Below, piece after piece: positions 22,208 through 33,500 of a stretch of 64,000 nucleotides of DNA. The notes beneath the pieces were generated by a model, which worked only from the letters and a program-made list of their open reading frames with translations, searched no databases and was not told where the DNA came from. Position 1 is the first letter of the stretch. Each line of letters begins with the position of its first letter. The translations under genes and the position numbers were made by a program. This DNA comes from Caecitellus pseudoparvulus. Its lineage: Eukaryota > Bigyra: Bicosoecida. The DNA lies in the NCBI GenBank assembly GCA_965644315.1, contig CBFFRQ010000053.1, forward strand, positions 310,001-374,000. Reading direction: 5' to 3'.

Positions 22208-22894
22208 GAAACGCAAGTGGCCTGACAGCGCACAAGCACGCGCGTAGAAAGCGCAACAGGGACATGTCAAGCACTGAAGCCCTGGGATACAAGCACATGA
22301 GGCAGAAGAGGCAGGGTCCATGCCACGCAGATGCGTGCTGCAGCCTCTGACTGCGAGGCCAGCTCCGCGCATTGCGGTGTTTGAAACTCCCACGCGCAGG
22401 CTGCTGAAAGTAGCGATGCCCGTCAGCATCGCAGTGCCAGCTACACAACCAGACACAGAGAGTGCACAAGCATACCATTTCTGCGGTCGGCGACGCGCGC
22501 CTTGTCGCCCGAGAGCGCCGCGGCATGCTTGCTCGTCAGGGTAATAAAGGCTGCAGAGTATCGTGAAACCAGCCTCAGGCAGCAGTTCTGGCGCCAACTA
22601 GGCGCTGTGAGATCACAGCTGCAAGTGCAAGGTAATTTCGGTGGCCCTTCCCACCCCCAGCTGCTAGGAAGCTGACGGAGTGAGTTTGGTTGCGGGATTT
22701 GTCTGGCGCCAGCCGCTGTTGCTAAGCAGAAGCTGGGGAAGTTAGCGGCAAGCTTACTTGGGCCCGGGGAGTTGGCGGGCAGCCATGCCGCCACGACAAA
22801 TACCAAGATCCTCCCCACCACCCCGAAAATCACCTCCTCACCGCCTCAACTCCACTGGAAACCCCATGTTTCGCATGCTTTGCTCGGGGTCGAA
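22208..22894. other. Intergenic region, divergent promoters of cohesin loader and DEAD-box gene
   Basis: About 690 bp. It holds the open but unlikely upstream extension of the cohesin loader frame (to 22597) and the open upstream frame of the helicase (to 22772, starting with TTG). No RNA gene or repeat seen. Confidence 0.35.
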
Positions 22895-24358
22895 ATGCTG
22901 TGCAGCAATTTCCGCAGACCGCTCCTAAGCGCAGGCGCCTTCGGGGCGCGCCACGCGAGCCAGGACAGCTGGTTCAAGTCAGGTGCAACATTCAAGGATG
23001 TGGGCGTGCACGATCCAGTGCTCTTGGCTCAGCTGAAACGGTTCGGTTTCAGTGTCCCCAGCGCAATCCAAGCCGCAGCGCTTCCCAAGGCATGTGCCGG
23101 GAGAGACGTGCTGGTGCTGGCTCAGACTGGCACGGGCAAGACGTTCACCTTCACGTTGCCCATTATCCAGGACCTGCTTCAGGCCAGCACAGCTGGTGAG
23201 GAGCCGCCACTGTCGTGTGTCATGCTACCAACCGCTGAGCTGGCTGAGCAGACTGCGGAGGTGTTCCAGCACCTCATCCCCACAGCCTCTGTCCTAGCGG
23301 CATGCAGCAAGGTGCCCCAGGGCTGTGCAGGCGGCGCGCACATCGCAGTGGGCACCCCTGCGGGGCTCCTGTCTGCTGTGCAGGGTGTGCCTCGGCCGGT
23401 GGCCCACCTGGCCTTGGATGAAGTGGACGCCCTGGCCGCGTCATTCAAAGCAGAGGTGGGCAGCATGGTGGCCCACGTGCGCGGCGTGAACGGCGGAGGG
23501 CAGGGCAGGGCAGGGTGTCTGCCGGGGTGCCAGGTCCTCCTTGCGGGGGCCACGCTCCGCGGAGGCAGGTCCAAGGGCGCCTTCGCGTGGCTGCGGCAAA
23601 CCTTCCCCTCTGCGTCGACTGTGCTCGGCGACGCTGTGCACAGCCACGTGCCTGGCGTGAACCTGCACACTGTCACCATCGACGTGGACGCGCTGGCTGC
23701 AGACTCTCAGCATGATCTGCCACACCGTGTGGAGGAGGCGAAGCACCGGGCACTGCTGAAAGCTCTGGCTGCGCAAGGCACGGAGGCAGCGGCGGTGCTG
23801 CGGGCCGACCTCGCCTCCGGCCACGTCGCCATGACGGCCGCGGCAGCAGAGGCACGGGAGGGCGACGCCCTCGCTGCTGCTAGCGGCGAGGTGTCTGTCC
23901 TGCAGACCCTGGTGTTCGTGGACAGCTACGAAGCAGCTGAAGCTGCAGCCAGTGTCGTGGAGGATGCCGTGCCGGAGCTGCGCGTGGCGACACTGCACAG
24001 CCGCTTGCCGCCAGAGGCGCGGGCTGCCCACGCTGCCCTGTTTGCGTCTGGGGATGTGGATGTGCTGGTAGCGACTGACATCGCGGCGCGCGGCCTGGAC
24101 ACGCGCCGCGTCGCCCATGTCGTGCAGCTAGATGTGCCGAAGGACTTGGAGGTGCACTTGCACAGGTCGGGCCGCACGGCGCGGGCTGGGGCAGGCGGGA
24201 CAGTGACATTGGTCGTGCCCTCCCACCAGTCTCAAGACGTCCAGCGCATCTTTTCTGAGCTGGGTGCCGCCCCCGCGCCGGAGGCCGCGCATGGCGCTTC
24301 CCAGAAGGCCCAGCGCAAAGCCCGAGCTCGCAAAGCAGGCCAGCGGCGCACACGCTGA
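22895..24358 (+). CDS. Divergent DEAD-box (DEVD) RNA helicase, probably organellar
   Basis: 487 residues from the ATG at 22895. Helicase motifs in order: Q-motif region (FGFSVPSAIQAAALP), motif I AQTGTGKT (76-83), Ia PTAELAEQ, II DEVD (175-178) instead of DEAD, III AGATL in place of SAT, V ARGLDTRRVAHVV, VI HRSGRTARAG; a basic C-terminal tail ends RKAGQRRTR. The N terminus (MLCSNFRRPLLSAGAFGARH) resembles a mitochondrial presequence. The family unwinds or remodels RNA with ATP; a role in organellar RNA or ribosome assembly is inference. The Walker A lysine and the D-E of motif II are intact, so ATPase activity is plausible. Confidence 0.82.
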   Translation: MLCSNFRRPLLSAGAFGARHASQDSWFKSGATFKDVGVHDPVLLAQLKRFGFSVPSAIQAAALPKACAGRDVLVLAQTGTGKTFTFTLPIIQDLLQASTAGEEPPLSCVMLPTAELAEQTAEVFQHLIPTASVLAACSKVPQGCAGGAHIAVGTPAGLLSAVQGVPRPVAHLALDEVDALAASFKAEVGSMVAHVRGVNGGGQGRAGCLPGCQVLLAGATLRGGRSKGAFAWLRQTFPSASTVLGDAVHSHVPGVNLHTVTIDVDALAADSQHDLPHRVEEAKHRALLKALAAQGTEAAAVLRADLASGHVAMTAAAAEAREGDALAAASGEVSVLQTLVFVDSYEAAEAAASVVEDAVPELRVATLHSRLPPEARAAHAALFASGDVDVLVATDIAARGLDTRRVAHVVQLDVPKDLEVHLHRSGRTARAGAGGTVTLVVPSHQSQDVQRIFSELGAAPAPEAAHGASQKAQRKARARKAGQRRTR

Positions 24359-24626
24359 GCTGCAGCAGTCCGCCGCGCAATGCACTTTCCAACCACCGCC
24401 CGTACCTTCCAGCTTCAGCTTAAACCACAAACATTGTGGGGATTGCTCGGCCATTTGGACCGTCAGTCTGCTCTCACCTCTCCCAGTCAAACCTGTGCGT
24501 GCCTGTCCCTGCACTGCAGCCGCAGAACACGCCGAGGCGCTGCCGTGCAAACCGTGCCCTGGGGCTGCCACCGGCAACAAGAGCACACCCAAGCATACAT
24601 TTTTCTCATCTTCCACAGCTTCCACC

Positions 24627-25694
24627 ATGCCTTACAAGGCCAAGGTCAAGGATAAGCGCGCCTACGGGCAGAAGCTCATCAAGCTGATCCAGGAGCACAA
24701 GAGCATCCTGATCATCTCTGTGGACAACGTTGGCTCCAGCCAGATCCAGCAGGTTCGCCAGGAGCTGCGCAAGGATGCCACCATCCTGATGGGCAAGAAC
24801 GTGAGTGGTCTCGCGGCAGGCCTGCGCGCTGCACCCTTCACCGCGCACGGGCTGGTGTGGCCCATTTCCGCACGGCGCCGCCCGTTCCCCACGTGACGTT
24901 GCCCCTCCCCCGCTCAGACCACCATCCGCAAGGTCCTGCGTGACTTCGCCTACTACAACCCCGACCACCCCGCCTGCGGCCTGCTCCCCCACATCAACGG
25001 GAACATCGGCTTCGTGTTCACCAACGGTGACATCGCCAAGCTGCGCGAGAAGATCATCTCCAACAAGGTCCCCGCCCCTGCCCGCGTTGGTTCCGTTGCC
25101 CCCACCGATGTCTTCGTGGAGCCCGGCCCCACCGGCTGCGACCCTGGCCAGACCTCTTGGTTCCAGGCACTGAACATCCCCACCAAGATTAACCGTGGTC
25201 AGATTGAGATGATCGCCCGTGTGCACCTGATCAAGGCTGGCGACAAGGTTGCCGAGTCCGAGGCTGCTCTGCTGGACAAGCTGGAGATCCGCCCCTTCGC
25301 TTACAGCATCCAGACCGAGACTGTGTACCAGGAGGGCAACATCTTCTCCGCTGATGTCCTGGACATCACCGATGATGACATGAAGGCCAAGTTCCTGTAC
25401 GGTGCCAAGACTATCGCTGCCCTCGGCATGATGGTCGGGTACCCCACGAAGGCTTCCCTTACCCACTCCCTCAACGGCGCCTACAAGGCCCTGCTGGCCC
25501 TGGGCATGGGCACCGACTACAAGTTCGCTGCCGCCACGGAGTTCGAGAGCTTCCTGGCCAACGCCAAGAACTTCGTTGCCGCTCCTGCTGCTGGCGCTGC
25601 TGCCGCTGTCGAGGAGGAGGAGGAGGAGGAGGAAGAGGAGGAGGATGTCGGCGGAGCCGGCGACCTGTTCGGCGACTCTGACTCTGACTTCTAA
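24627..25694 (+). CDS. 60S acidic ribosomal protein P0 (uL10)
   Basis: Model: join(24627..24800, 24918..25694), 316 residues; intron GTGAGT...CGCTCAG, phase 0. The sequence is strongly conserved (SILIISVDNVGSSQIQQVR, VFVEPGPTGCDPGQTSWFQA, INRGQIEM, GYPTKASLTHS). P0 anchors the ribosomal stalk that recruits translational GTPases. Codon use is much more biased to C- and G-ending codons than in neighbours, as expected for a highly expressed gene. Odd: after an Ala-rich hinge and a run of Glu (about 25612-25647), the tail reads DVGGAGDLFGDSDSDF instead of the usual SDDDMGFGLFD. A TTCCACAG just upstream of the ATG could be the end of a 5'-UTR intron. Confidence 0.95.
25612..25647 (+). repeat. Glu-codon (GAG/GAA) microsatellite in P0 tail
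   Basis: Run of GAG with one GAA encoding 11 Glu plus a final Asp, in the acidic stalk tail of P0. Confidence 0.7.
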
Positions 25695-25802
25695 GCCAGA
25701 GGCCTCGGTTTACTGCCCTTCCCGCCCGCCCGCACGAACAATGCACGCCGGTGGTTGTGTTTGCCTGGTTTGCGCCTGCCTGGCCCTCGTGCATTGCATC
25801 CA

Positions 25803-27212
25803 TCACTCCTTCTTCTCCGTGGCACCAGCGGCCCCCGCAGCAAGCTCGGACTCAGCAGCTGCGATGCGGGCTGCCTTCGCATCCCCACGCCGCCGCTTGA
25901 TGTGCAAGGCCCGGCGGTCCAGGTGCCCCTCCACATCCACGAGCTTCACCCCCGCAGCAGCCGTGGCGACGAGGGCGAAGTACAGCAAGTCTGCTGCCTC
26001 AGCTGCCACGTGGTCGGCGTCCCCCTCCTCCAGCGCCTCATGCAGCTCCTGAGACTCCTCCAGCAGCTTGTGCCGCAGCAAGGCGTGGTCGTCGAACAGG
26101 CGCTTGGTGTAGGAGCCAGGGGGCGCGTGGGCCTTGCGAGTCCACAAAGTGCGCTCCAGCCCGGAAATGCCACCCGAATCACCCCAGCACGAGCGTGTGA
26201 ACTTGTGGCAGAATGCCGGCGGCTCGCCGTGCTGCACCACCCGGAACAGCAGGGCGTCGGAGTCGCAGTCCAGCCGGGCAGACACCAGCTCCTGCCACAT
26301 GCCGGAGGTGTCCCCCTTGCGCCACAGGCTGCCCCTGGAGCGGGAGTAGTAAATGCCGCGCCCAGCCTGCACAGCCTCCACGATGCTCTGTTTCGAGGAA
26401 TACACGAGCCCCAGCGCGTGCTCGTACTCGTCAGTCACCACCGTCGCCACCAAGCTGTCAGGTCGATCGCTCCTTGCACACAGGGCCAGACAGTGGGCTA
26501 CGTTCAGTGTTGACCCCACTTCTTCCTGGCTGTCGCCCGCTGCCGCTTGGCCCGCAGCTGCTGCAGCGTCTGGCGCAGAGCTGCGTGCCAGATCCACGCA
26601 TGGGCATGCAACGTGCAGACCAAGAGGGTGAAGGGCACCCACCGCAGTGGAAGTTGCCCCCGCCACAGGCGCTGCATCGTCCTGCCGCAGTGCAGCCGTG
26701 CTGGGGCAGATAGCAAGCGTGGTGGCATCCCCCCCTGCGGCCTTGACCAATTTCCGCCCCCAAGCCTTGCCCAAGCCTTCCGCAGCTGCCACAGACATGC
26801 CAAGCAACACGACACAGGTGAGGTCTGCCACTTGCTGCAAGCTGCTGCACAGCCCCTCCCAAGCTGCGTCCTCTGTGCCTTCGGGAGCAGCTGGCGGCGT
26901 GGGGAGTACTACGCCAAGTCTGTGTCGAGGCACCTCCTCAGCCATCTGCTTCACAGTTTGCAGGGCAGCGCCGGCATCCTGGCCACTGCAGTCCAGCAAC
27001 ACAACATGCAAGCCAGCATGCAGCAGGTCAATCGCACTTTGGGCGTCTGTCTCTGCCCCTACAGTCAGCCATGTTGTGCCAGCCTGCACAGTGGCTTTGA
27101 ACTCAGCCGTCACACTAGGCTGCACCGAGCTTGCCAACAGCACGGGCCCGCACACTGCTTGGCGGCGCACACGGGAGGGAGCATGATCCCCAAAGAGGAC
27201 AGGGATGAGCAT
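25803..27212 (-). CDS. HIS4AB-like bifunctional phosphoribosyl-AMP cyclohydrolase / phosphoribosyl-ATP pyrophosphatase
   Basis: 469 residues, single exon. Histidine steps 2 and 3. The N-terminal ~200 residues resemble the degenerate domain in front of HisI in fungal HIS4. HisI part: RSDRPDSLVATVVTDEYEHA, LGLVYSSKQSIVEAV, YYSRSRGSLW, DCDSDALLF and a later CHKFTRSCWG metal-binding Cys pair. HisE part: RLFDDHALLRHKLLEESQEL and EAADLLYFAL, with acidic metal-binding residues. It ends shortly after HisE, so the histidinol dehydrogenase domain of fungal HIS4 is absent. The order and N-terminal extension match the fungal arrangement better than short bacterial HisIE. The next gene on this strand (34202) codes other histidine steps. 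Confidence 0.88.
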   Translation of the reverse strand: MLIPVLFGDHAPSRVRRQAVCGPVLLASSVQPSVTAEFKATVQAGTTWLTVGAETDAQSAIDLLHAGLHVVLLDCSGQDAGAALQTVKQMAEEVPRHRLGVVLPTPPAAPEGTEDAAWEGLCSSLQQVADLTCVVLLGMSVAAAEGLGKAWGRKLVKAAGGDATTLAICPSTAALRQDDAAPVAGATSTAVGALHPLGLHVACPCVDLARSSAPDAAAAAGQAAAGDSQEEVGSTLNVAHCLALCARSDRPDSLVATVVTDEYEHALGLVYSSKQSIVEAVQAGRGIYYSRSRGSLWRKGDTSGMWQELVSARLDCDSDALLFRVVQHGEPPAFCHKFTRSCWGDSGGISGLERTLWTRKAHAPPGSYTKRLFDDHALLRHKLLEESQELHEALEEGDADHVAAEAADLLYFALVATAAAGVKLVDVEGHLDRRALHIKRRRGDAKAARIAAAESELAAGAAGATEKKE

Positions 27213-27549
27213 CGTGAGCCGGGTTGGCGCTGCCTTTGAGCTTCGCCGGGCGCATGGAACTGTGTGCAGGTGTGTCCTGAGACATTTTTAGCCGACGCTC
27301 ACAATTGCCCAGCACGCAACGCGCGCTGGAGGCATCGGATCCTCGGACAAAAAGGGCACTGCGACCCAATTTAGCGCATGAAAGCGCAACACGGTGTGCA
27401 TGCTCCTTTCTTTAGAGTGCCTGGCTCAGGGTCGCCTGTGAAGGCCGCCCTCCACACTTGGGTGCTTGAGTGCCAAAGAGCTCCACGCAAACACTGAGCC
27501 AGCACACGGGGATCCAAGGGCGTAGCAGGCGGCGCCCTCTTTTGACAGT
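27213..27549. other. Intergenic region, divergent promoters of HIS4AB and the 2,176-residue gene
   Basis: About 340 bp between start codons. No motif recognised with confidence. Confidence 0.35.
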
Positions 27550-30500
27550 ATGGACCCTGTGCCCCCCTCCGATGCTGCTGTGCGCCCACATGACAACGGG
27601 CAAGTTGGGCACAGGCGCCCCCTTGCAGTCACCTTGCCTCCAACTCATCTGCTGCACTATCTGTGGAAAGAGAGCAGGCAGCGAGATACCCACTGCAGGT
27701 TCTTTGTTCCTGACACCATCGTGTACCGCCGCCACGCGGTAGACGCCTGGTTTTACTCTTGCCAGGAGAGCGGCGTGATGAAACGCAAGCCCCGCGCGGC
27801 CATTGACAACCGCCTCATTGAAGACGAGCTGGGCGGCAAAGAAACAGGAGCCCACTCAATTATTGCCGCTTTCTACAACACATCCCTCGTTAATGGTGAG
27901 TGGGCGCCTGCATGGGGCGCAGGGTTGACCCCTGAAGCTGTGACTCCCCTGCGGTGCACTGGCGGAGCCACACTGGTTCCAGCACTGCTTCCGCAGACAT
28001 GGGCATGTGCCAAGTGGACTACCTCGATCGAAGTGGCCTGCAGTCAATGCTTTTTGAAAAGCGAAAACCGGCTCAAGGGTTCTTGCAACGCTTTGTACTG
28101 CCCAAGGGAGCTGCTATGCACACCTTTCGAGTGGACTGGCGCCCCTCATCCTGCACTGCGGTGAAAGCTGTGTCGAGGCACTCATTGACACGTGCCAGCG
28201 ATGATGCGCAAGCAGCGTGCGCAACATTTGACGCGGAGCCAGGCGCATGCACTTTCTCCTTGGTCACCAGCAGGTCAGTGCTGGCAAGGCTGGAGGCTGT
28301 GACCACGAGCATCGTGGACCACGTGCTGCACGTCAGCGAGGGAGCTGTGAAGGTATCAAGACTCTCCCTTTTCTTTCGTGAGGACTGCACCGGGCGCCTT
28401 TGGCTGCTGCATGTTGGGGACGTCGCAGCGGAGGGGCCGCTGCCTCAAGCGGATATGCCCCCCACAGCCTTGCCCCGGGCGTTCGACAGTGATGAGCTGT
28501 GGAGCCCCCCTCAGCCGGAAGCCGAGCTCCCACTTCTGCAGGGAACTTCCACTGTGGAGGAACAGCCCCAGCAGCCGTTCCATGGTGCTGCAGGAGAAGC
28601 GGGGTCCCGTCCAGGCAGCAGGGCCGGTAGCGGCGTGCTTCAAGCAGGCAGCGCACCGGAGGCGCTTCCGCCAGGGGAAGCTGAGAAGGGTGTTTTCCAA
28701 GGCCAGGATTCATGGGTTCGTGCGCTCCAGGCCCGGCGACCCACTGTTCCCATTCCGAGGGCGTCGCATGGAATGGTGCGGCTGGTCTCGAACCAGTGCC
28801 CTTCATGCGGCGGGCGCCTGCGAGAGCACACAGAAGATACGCAGCCAGTGCCGCTGCTACCTAGGAAGACATTCCTGCAGCACTACCAGTGGCTTCTCAA
28901 GCGGCTTGGGAGGGTGCCTTTTGAGATGTCATGGGCTCAGCAGCAGCAGCTCATCGGCAGCCTAGACGCAGTGCGCAAGCCTGAGCCCATCAACCACTGG
29001 CCGCCCGAGGCTGAAAGCCTCCATGCAGCGTGTGGAGTTGGTCTGTATGGTGTGTTTGCATTGACTGTCGAGGATGACGCCGAGTGGCGCGCAAAGCGCA
29101 GCATGGACCCTGAGTTCGAGCCGCCGGCGCCTGTCATCCGCAGAGTACCTCCAGTGTTGGCACTGCTGCACCCTGGCTTGACGTACATGGAAATGAGCGG
29201 CCTGCGGAAGGACCCCACGTGGCTGTTTGGGTTGATTGAAGTCTGTGGCGCTTGCTTCCACTCGCTGCAGCCATTCAACGCCTCTGTTGTAGCAGGCGTC
29301 ACGGAGCTGCACAACCCCCAGGCGGTGCGAGGTCCCCGTGAGGCACAAACGCCGCTGGTTCAAACCTTGACCCAACGGCTTAAGGCTGAACTGGCATCAC
29401 GAAAAGAGCAGCGGCAAGCCCGGCTGGCCGGCTTGCATCTCCTCCGGGATAAGTTGCACAGAGCCACCAGCGAATCAATGCGGCGACGCTCCGCTGAAGT
29501 GAGAGGCGGTGCTGCTGAAGAGGGTGCAGGAGTCAGCCTAAGCAGCATGCATGCCATGGCCCAAGACTCATCACAGCTTGAGCATGAAGCCGAGGAAGGG
29601 GGGGAGCTCCTTGGAGGCCTCGTCTTGTCGCGCGCAGAGGCCCGACTTGCTGCAGAGGTGCTGTTTTGCGAGAGTGGCGCCTCGGCGCCGCCCGACTTTG
29701 GAGGGCGGAACAAGTCTGCTGATGTGTACCTCGGACCTGCAGAGGTGACCGAAGCCAGTGGTGGAGTGGCACCGGCAGCTGCCCAAGTAGCACACCCCCT
29801 CTATCACCTGGCGTCCAGTATGGAGAGGCTGGCACAGGCAGATAAGCTAGCAAGGACTGAAATGAAGCCCAGCGGGCTGCCAAGTGAGCCTGACACGAAA
29901 GCTGTGCTGTCTCGAGTCCAGCCCATGCTACAGCAAGGGAGCCAGGCGCTGAAGGGTCAAGTTGCGGACTTCCTGCAGTACCAAGGCGCCGAGAGGCAGC
30001 TGAAGACTGCTGAAGAAGACTTCAGAGACCCGCCCCAGGACGCTGTGAACGTCGTCGCAGCTGGCCCGCCAGCGACTCCCGCTGGAGTAGTCGCAGAGTT
30101 GGAAGTGCGCGCCAGGACGGCACCAGCCGCAGAATCCCGCGCGCAATCCCTGGCCCGGACTTGGAGGAGCGAGCGCAGCCGGCTGCTGCGGTCTCAACAC
30201 ACGCTTACGATGCAGGAAACACAGCGGGCCCGTGGTGCGCTGCTTGCAAGGGCACTTGGTGGGACGGTGACTGCCCAGCCTGCCGGGGTTGTCATGCACC
30301 CGGCGGAGAAGCACGTTGGACCTATGCACGTGACGCACGCGATGCACCCGTTTGAGTTTGAAACCCGGTTTGGACGTGGAGCAACGAGCCAAGTGTCCGA
30401 ATGGATCAAAACGACAGCAGCAGCAGGTGGCCCAGACGCTCGTTTGGCAAGCCTGGGAACGGGTGCAGTCCAAGACCCGAGCTTGGCTGCTGCTGCCGGA

Positions 30501-33500
30501 CTCAAGCACACGAAGAAAGTTCTTCGGTCCCCATTCTTGGTGCGCAACACGGTTCCAGCACAAGGATCACTTCCTGCTGTTTCTTTCACGGTTGTGCCAC
30601 CCATGCGCAGCGTGAGCTCAAGGAGCAGAGCAAGGCACACTGTACGCAGCATGGAGGGTGGCTCAGCCGCACCGCAGAGTGCAAGAATTGCACTGGGGAT
30701 GGGAGGCACTTGGCAGCCCCGCGAGTCTGATTCGGAACTGCGTTTTACAGGTCCGCGGGAAGAGGCTGGAGTCGAAGCACATGAGTCGGTGTTGCCGGAG
30801 CCTTCTGCCTCGAAGTCACTGCAGCCCCGTTCGGAACCTGGCGCAAGTCAGGCTCTTGGGCTGCCACCAAGCTCCCCCGCCAACAGCTTGAAGTTTAAAC
30901 ACTTTGACGCAAGTTTGGACTTCCAGGATCAGCGCCGCCGTGCAGCTCTCTTGCGAAGTGAGGAAGCAGCTGAGGAGGCACGCATGGAAGCCCAGATTGC
31001 AAAGGCGAAGGAACTGTCTTGGAAGGCGGGGGCCGGCGCGGATGACTTGGAGTTCCGCACCAGGAGCCTCGAAAGCATCCATGAACTGCGCCAGGCCCGA
31101 GAACGTGCCACGAACGCTGATTTCCGCTCTGAGCATGCGATCGCCCAGGCGTCCGCTGCGGCTCGAAAGCTTGAGGTGGAGGCGAAGGTGGCAGCCTTCA
31201 TGCAGCAGGATGCTGCCCTCACAGCAGAGAGGCGGCTCACCATTGACTGCCTTGTCTCTGCAGAGTACGCCCGCCTCGAGAGGGCGGAGCAGGTGGAATC
31301 TGCAAAGAAGGCTCGCCGCCGCGCCCGCGAAGAAGCTCTTCGCAGCTCCACCACGTCATCCCTGCCAGCAACACGTGCACGAGCGCTTGCGCACGCCAGA
31401 ACAGACGAAGCCTTGAAGGAAATGGAAGCATCATTGCGGTTTGCCGCTGACAACCTTGGGCTGCAGGTGGGTGAGGGGTTCACTCGTAGGCCCTCTGAGT
31501 TTTCTATTCAAGCCGAGAAGCGAAGGAGGGCAAGGCAGGTCAAACGAGAGCAGAAAGACATGGAGCGCCGGATGCACAGTGGCGAAGCCAGGGGCCTTTC
31601 TTCACACGAAACTCTGCTTGCAGACGCAGTGGGTGGCATGGGGCTCGCGAAGCCACAGCCAGGCACGGGGGTCTTGGCTGCAAAGCTGCACGTTGCATCT
31701 GTGAAAGAGTTCACACGCGACGGCGGAGACAGCTCAAGCGCCAGTGGCGAATTGGGGGTCTGGCTGCTTGTCGTGCGAAGATGTGCCATTGGAGAGTATA
31801 CCCCTTCGGCAGAGCAGGTGGCCATCGGAGAGGCCTCCCTGAGGGTGCTGTACGAGTACGGCGCAGGTGTCGGAGAGGCAGCAGGCGACAGCCCCACACT
31901 AACTGAACGACTTGACCAGGGTAGCAGGCGTGCAGCAGAGTCCAGCTCAAGCATCGCCATTCCACGCGAGCACCTCTACAATGTTGACAGGATGTGGGGT
32001 CGCGGGCTCTTTGTCTTGGAACGCGTGAACGTGAGCACGGGCCGCGTTATCCGGGACTACATGACACGCAAGGAGCTGTGGGATGAGGCAAGTGCAGATG
32101 ATGTGCTTCGAGCAGCCAAACAGGCGGAGCTGCGATGGGAGGGCGTTGTATCGGGATCAGGAATCGATTGGGATGGGGCTTTGAAAAAGTGCAGGGTGGT
32201 CCCACCCAAGAACCCGGCGCTCGGAGACAGGGAGCGGGCTGTGCTGCCACCCCATCCCGTGCCTATGGGGCCCTGGCTAGACAAAGAAGAAGATCACGAG
32301 AGGCGTCGCCTGAGGCGTGGCATGAAGAGCGCTTTTTCTCACCTCGAGCGGCGGCAAGCTTTGCACCGGCGGGTTCAACTTGGGCGGGCGAGGCTTGCGT
32401 GCATGGCCAGCGGACAGGACGTGCCCCCCTCAGATCTGGACGAAGAGCTCAGCTTGCACGAGCTCTTTGCCCGACACCGTGCAAGTACGAATGAAGGAGG
32501 ACGCATGGGAAGAGAACCACCCCCGAGCAGCTCAGCGAGCAGCCGCACGGCGACAAGGAGGGCTGGCACGCCGGGCACTGCTCGCTGGTTCGTGAAGGCT
32601 GCTCAGCACCTTCGCCATGCAGCTGCTGGGATGGACACGACACCTGTAGATCCCTACTTGGGGCCATCATGTTGGCCTCACTTGTCCAGGCCCCGTGGGC
32701 CGGAGGATCCTGCGCCTTCACTGCAGATGCTGGCAGCCTTTGAAGGGCCTGGTGGGGTGTGGCCCAGCGACATTGCCCGTGCAGCGGAGCAAGTTCAAGC
32801 AATACCAGACACCATGGAAGGTATAATCGTGTGGGGGACGTTTCGATGCCTCGGCGATTTCCACAGCGTCTTCTTGCGCGGACACGCCTCCGCTTTCCCC
32901 ACACAAGGGGCGCCGTTCACGCTGTTCGCGTACACTTTCAGCAACGGCCGAAGCACACAGGTGCGCTTGACGTTCCTCGACTTGATCCAGCACCCCATTG
33001 CGGGCAGGATCCCTCCAGTGCTTCAGGCTGCTCGGACTTTCTTTTTGCAGCTCGCTCTTGGACTGCCCGCTCTTGACGCACCGGGAGCACTCGTTAGCAA
33101 GGCACAGGTTGGATCAGTGTACGCTATTGCAGACCGTAAAGTACCTCGGCCAGAGGATGACCCCGACGTGCAGGCTCTCTCTCGGCATGATGCTTTTATT
33201 GAAGTGCCTGCACTGTTTCAGCGGGGATGTCTTGCCTCATTGGTGTGCCAAACCAAGTCCGGAACCCTAGAGTACATGACCTTGCGGGCAAGCGAAGCTT
33301 GGCCACCCGTTCTGTCTCTTCGGTCTCATGTCGTGGGGGCTCGGAAGAGCTCCTCAAAGGAGCTGCCAAGGCACCAGTACCAGGACGGTAGCTGCAATCC
33401 CTTCGTTGAATCTGCCGCACTGCATACCCTCTACAGTCTTGGTGTTGCCATGGATGCCATGGTCATTGCAGCTCGCTTCATCAAGGTGGCGGGTGAGCGG

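Noticed and set aside
22208-22597. 130-residue N-terminal extension of the cohesin loader
   Set aside because: Cys-rich, unlike the family and unlike the rest of the protein; the ATG at 22207 starts the helical sequence.
31121-31127. TTTCCGC as an enriched 7-mer
   Set aside because: About 11 hits on both strands is close to what is expected by chance for a 7-mer in 64 kb; only the longer forms may be meaningful.
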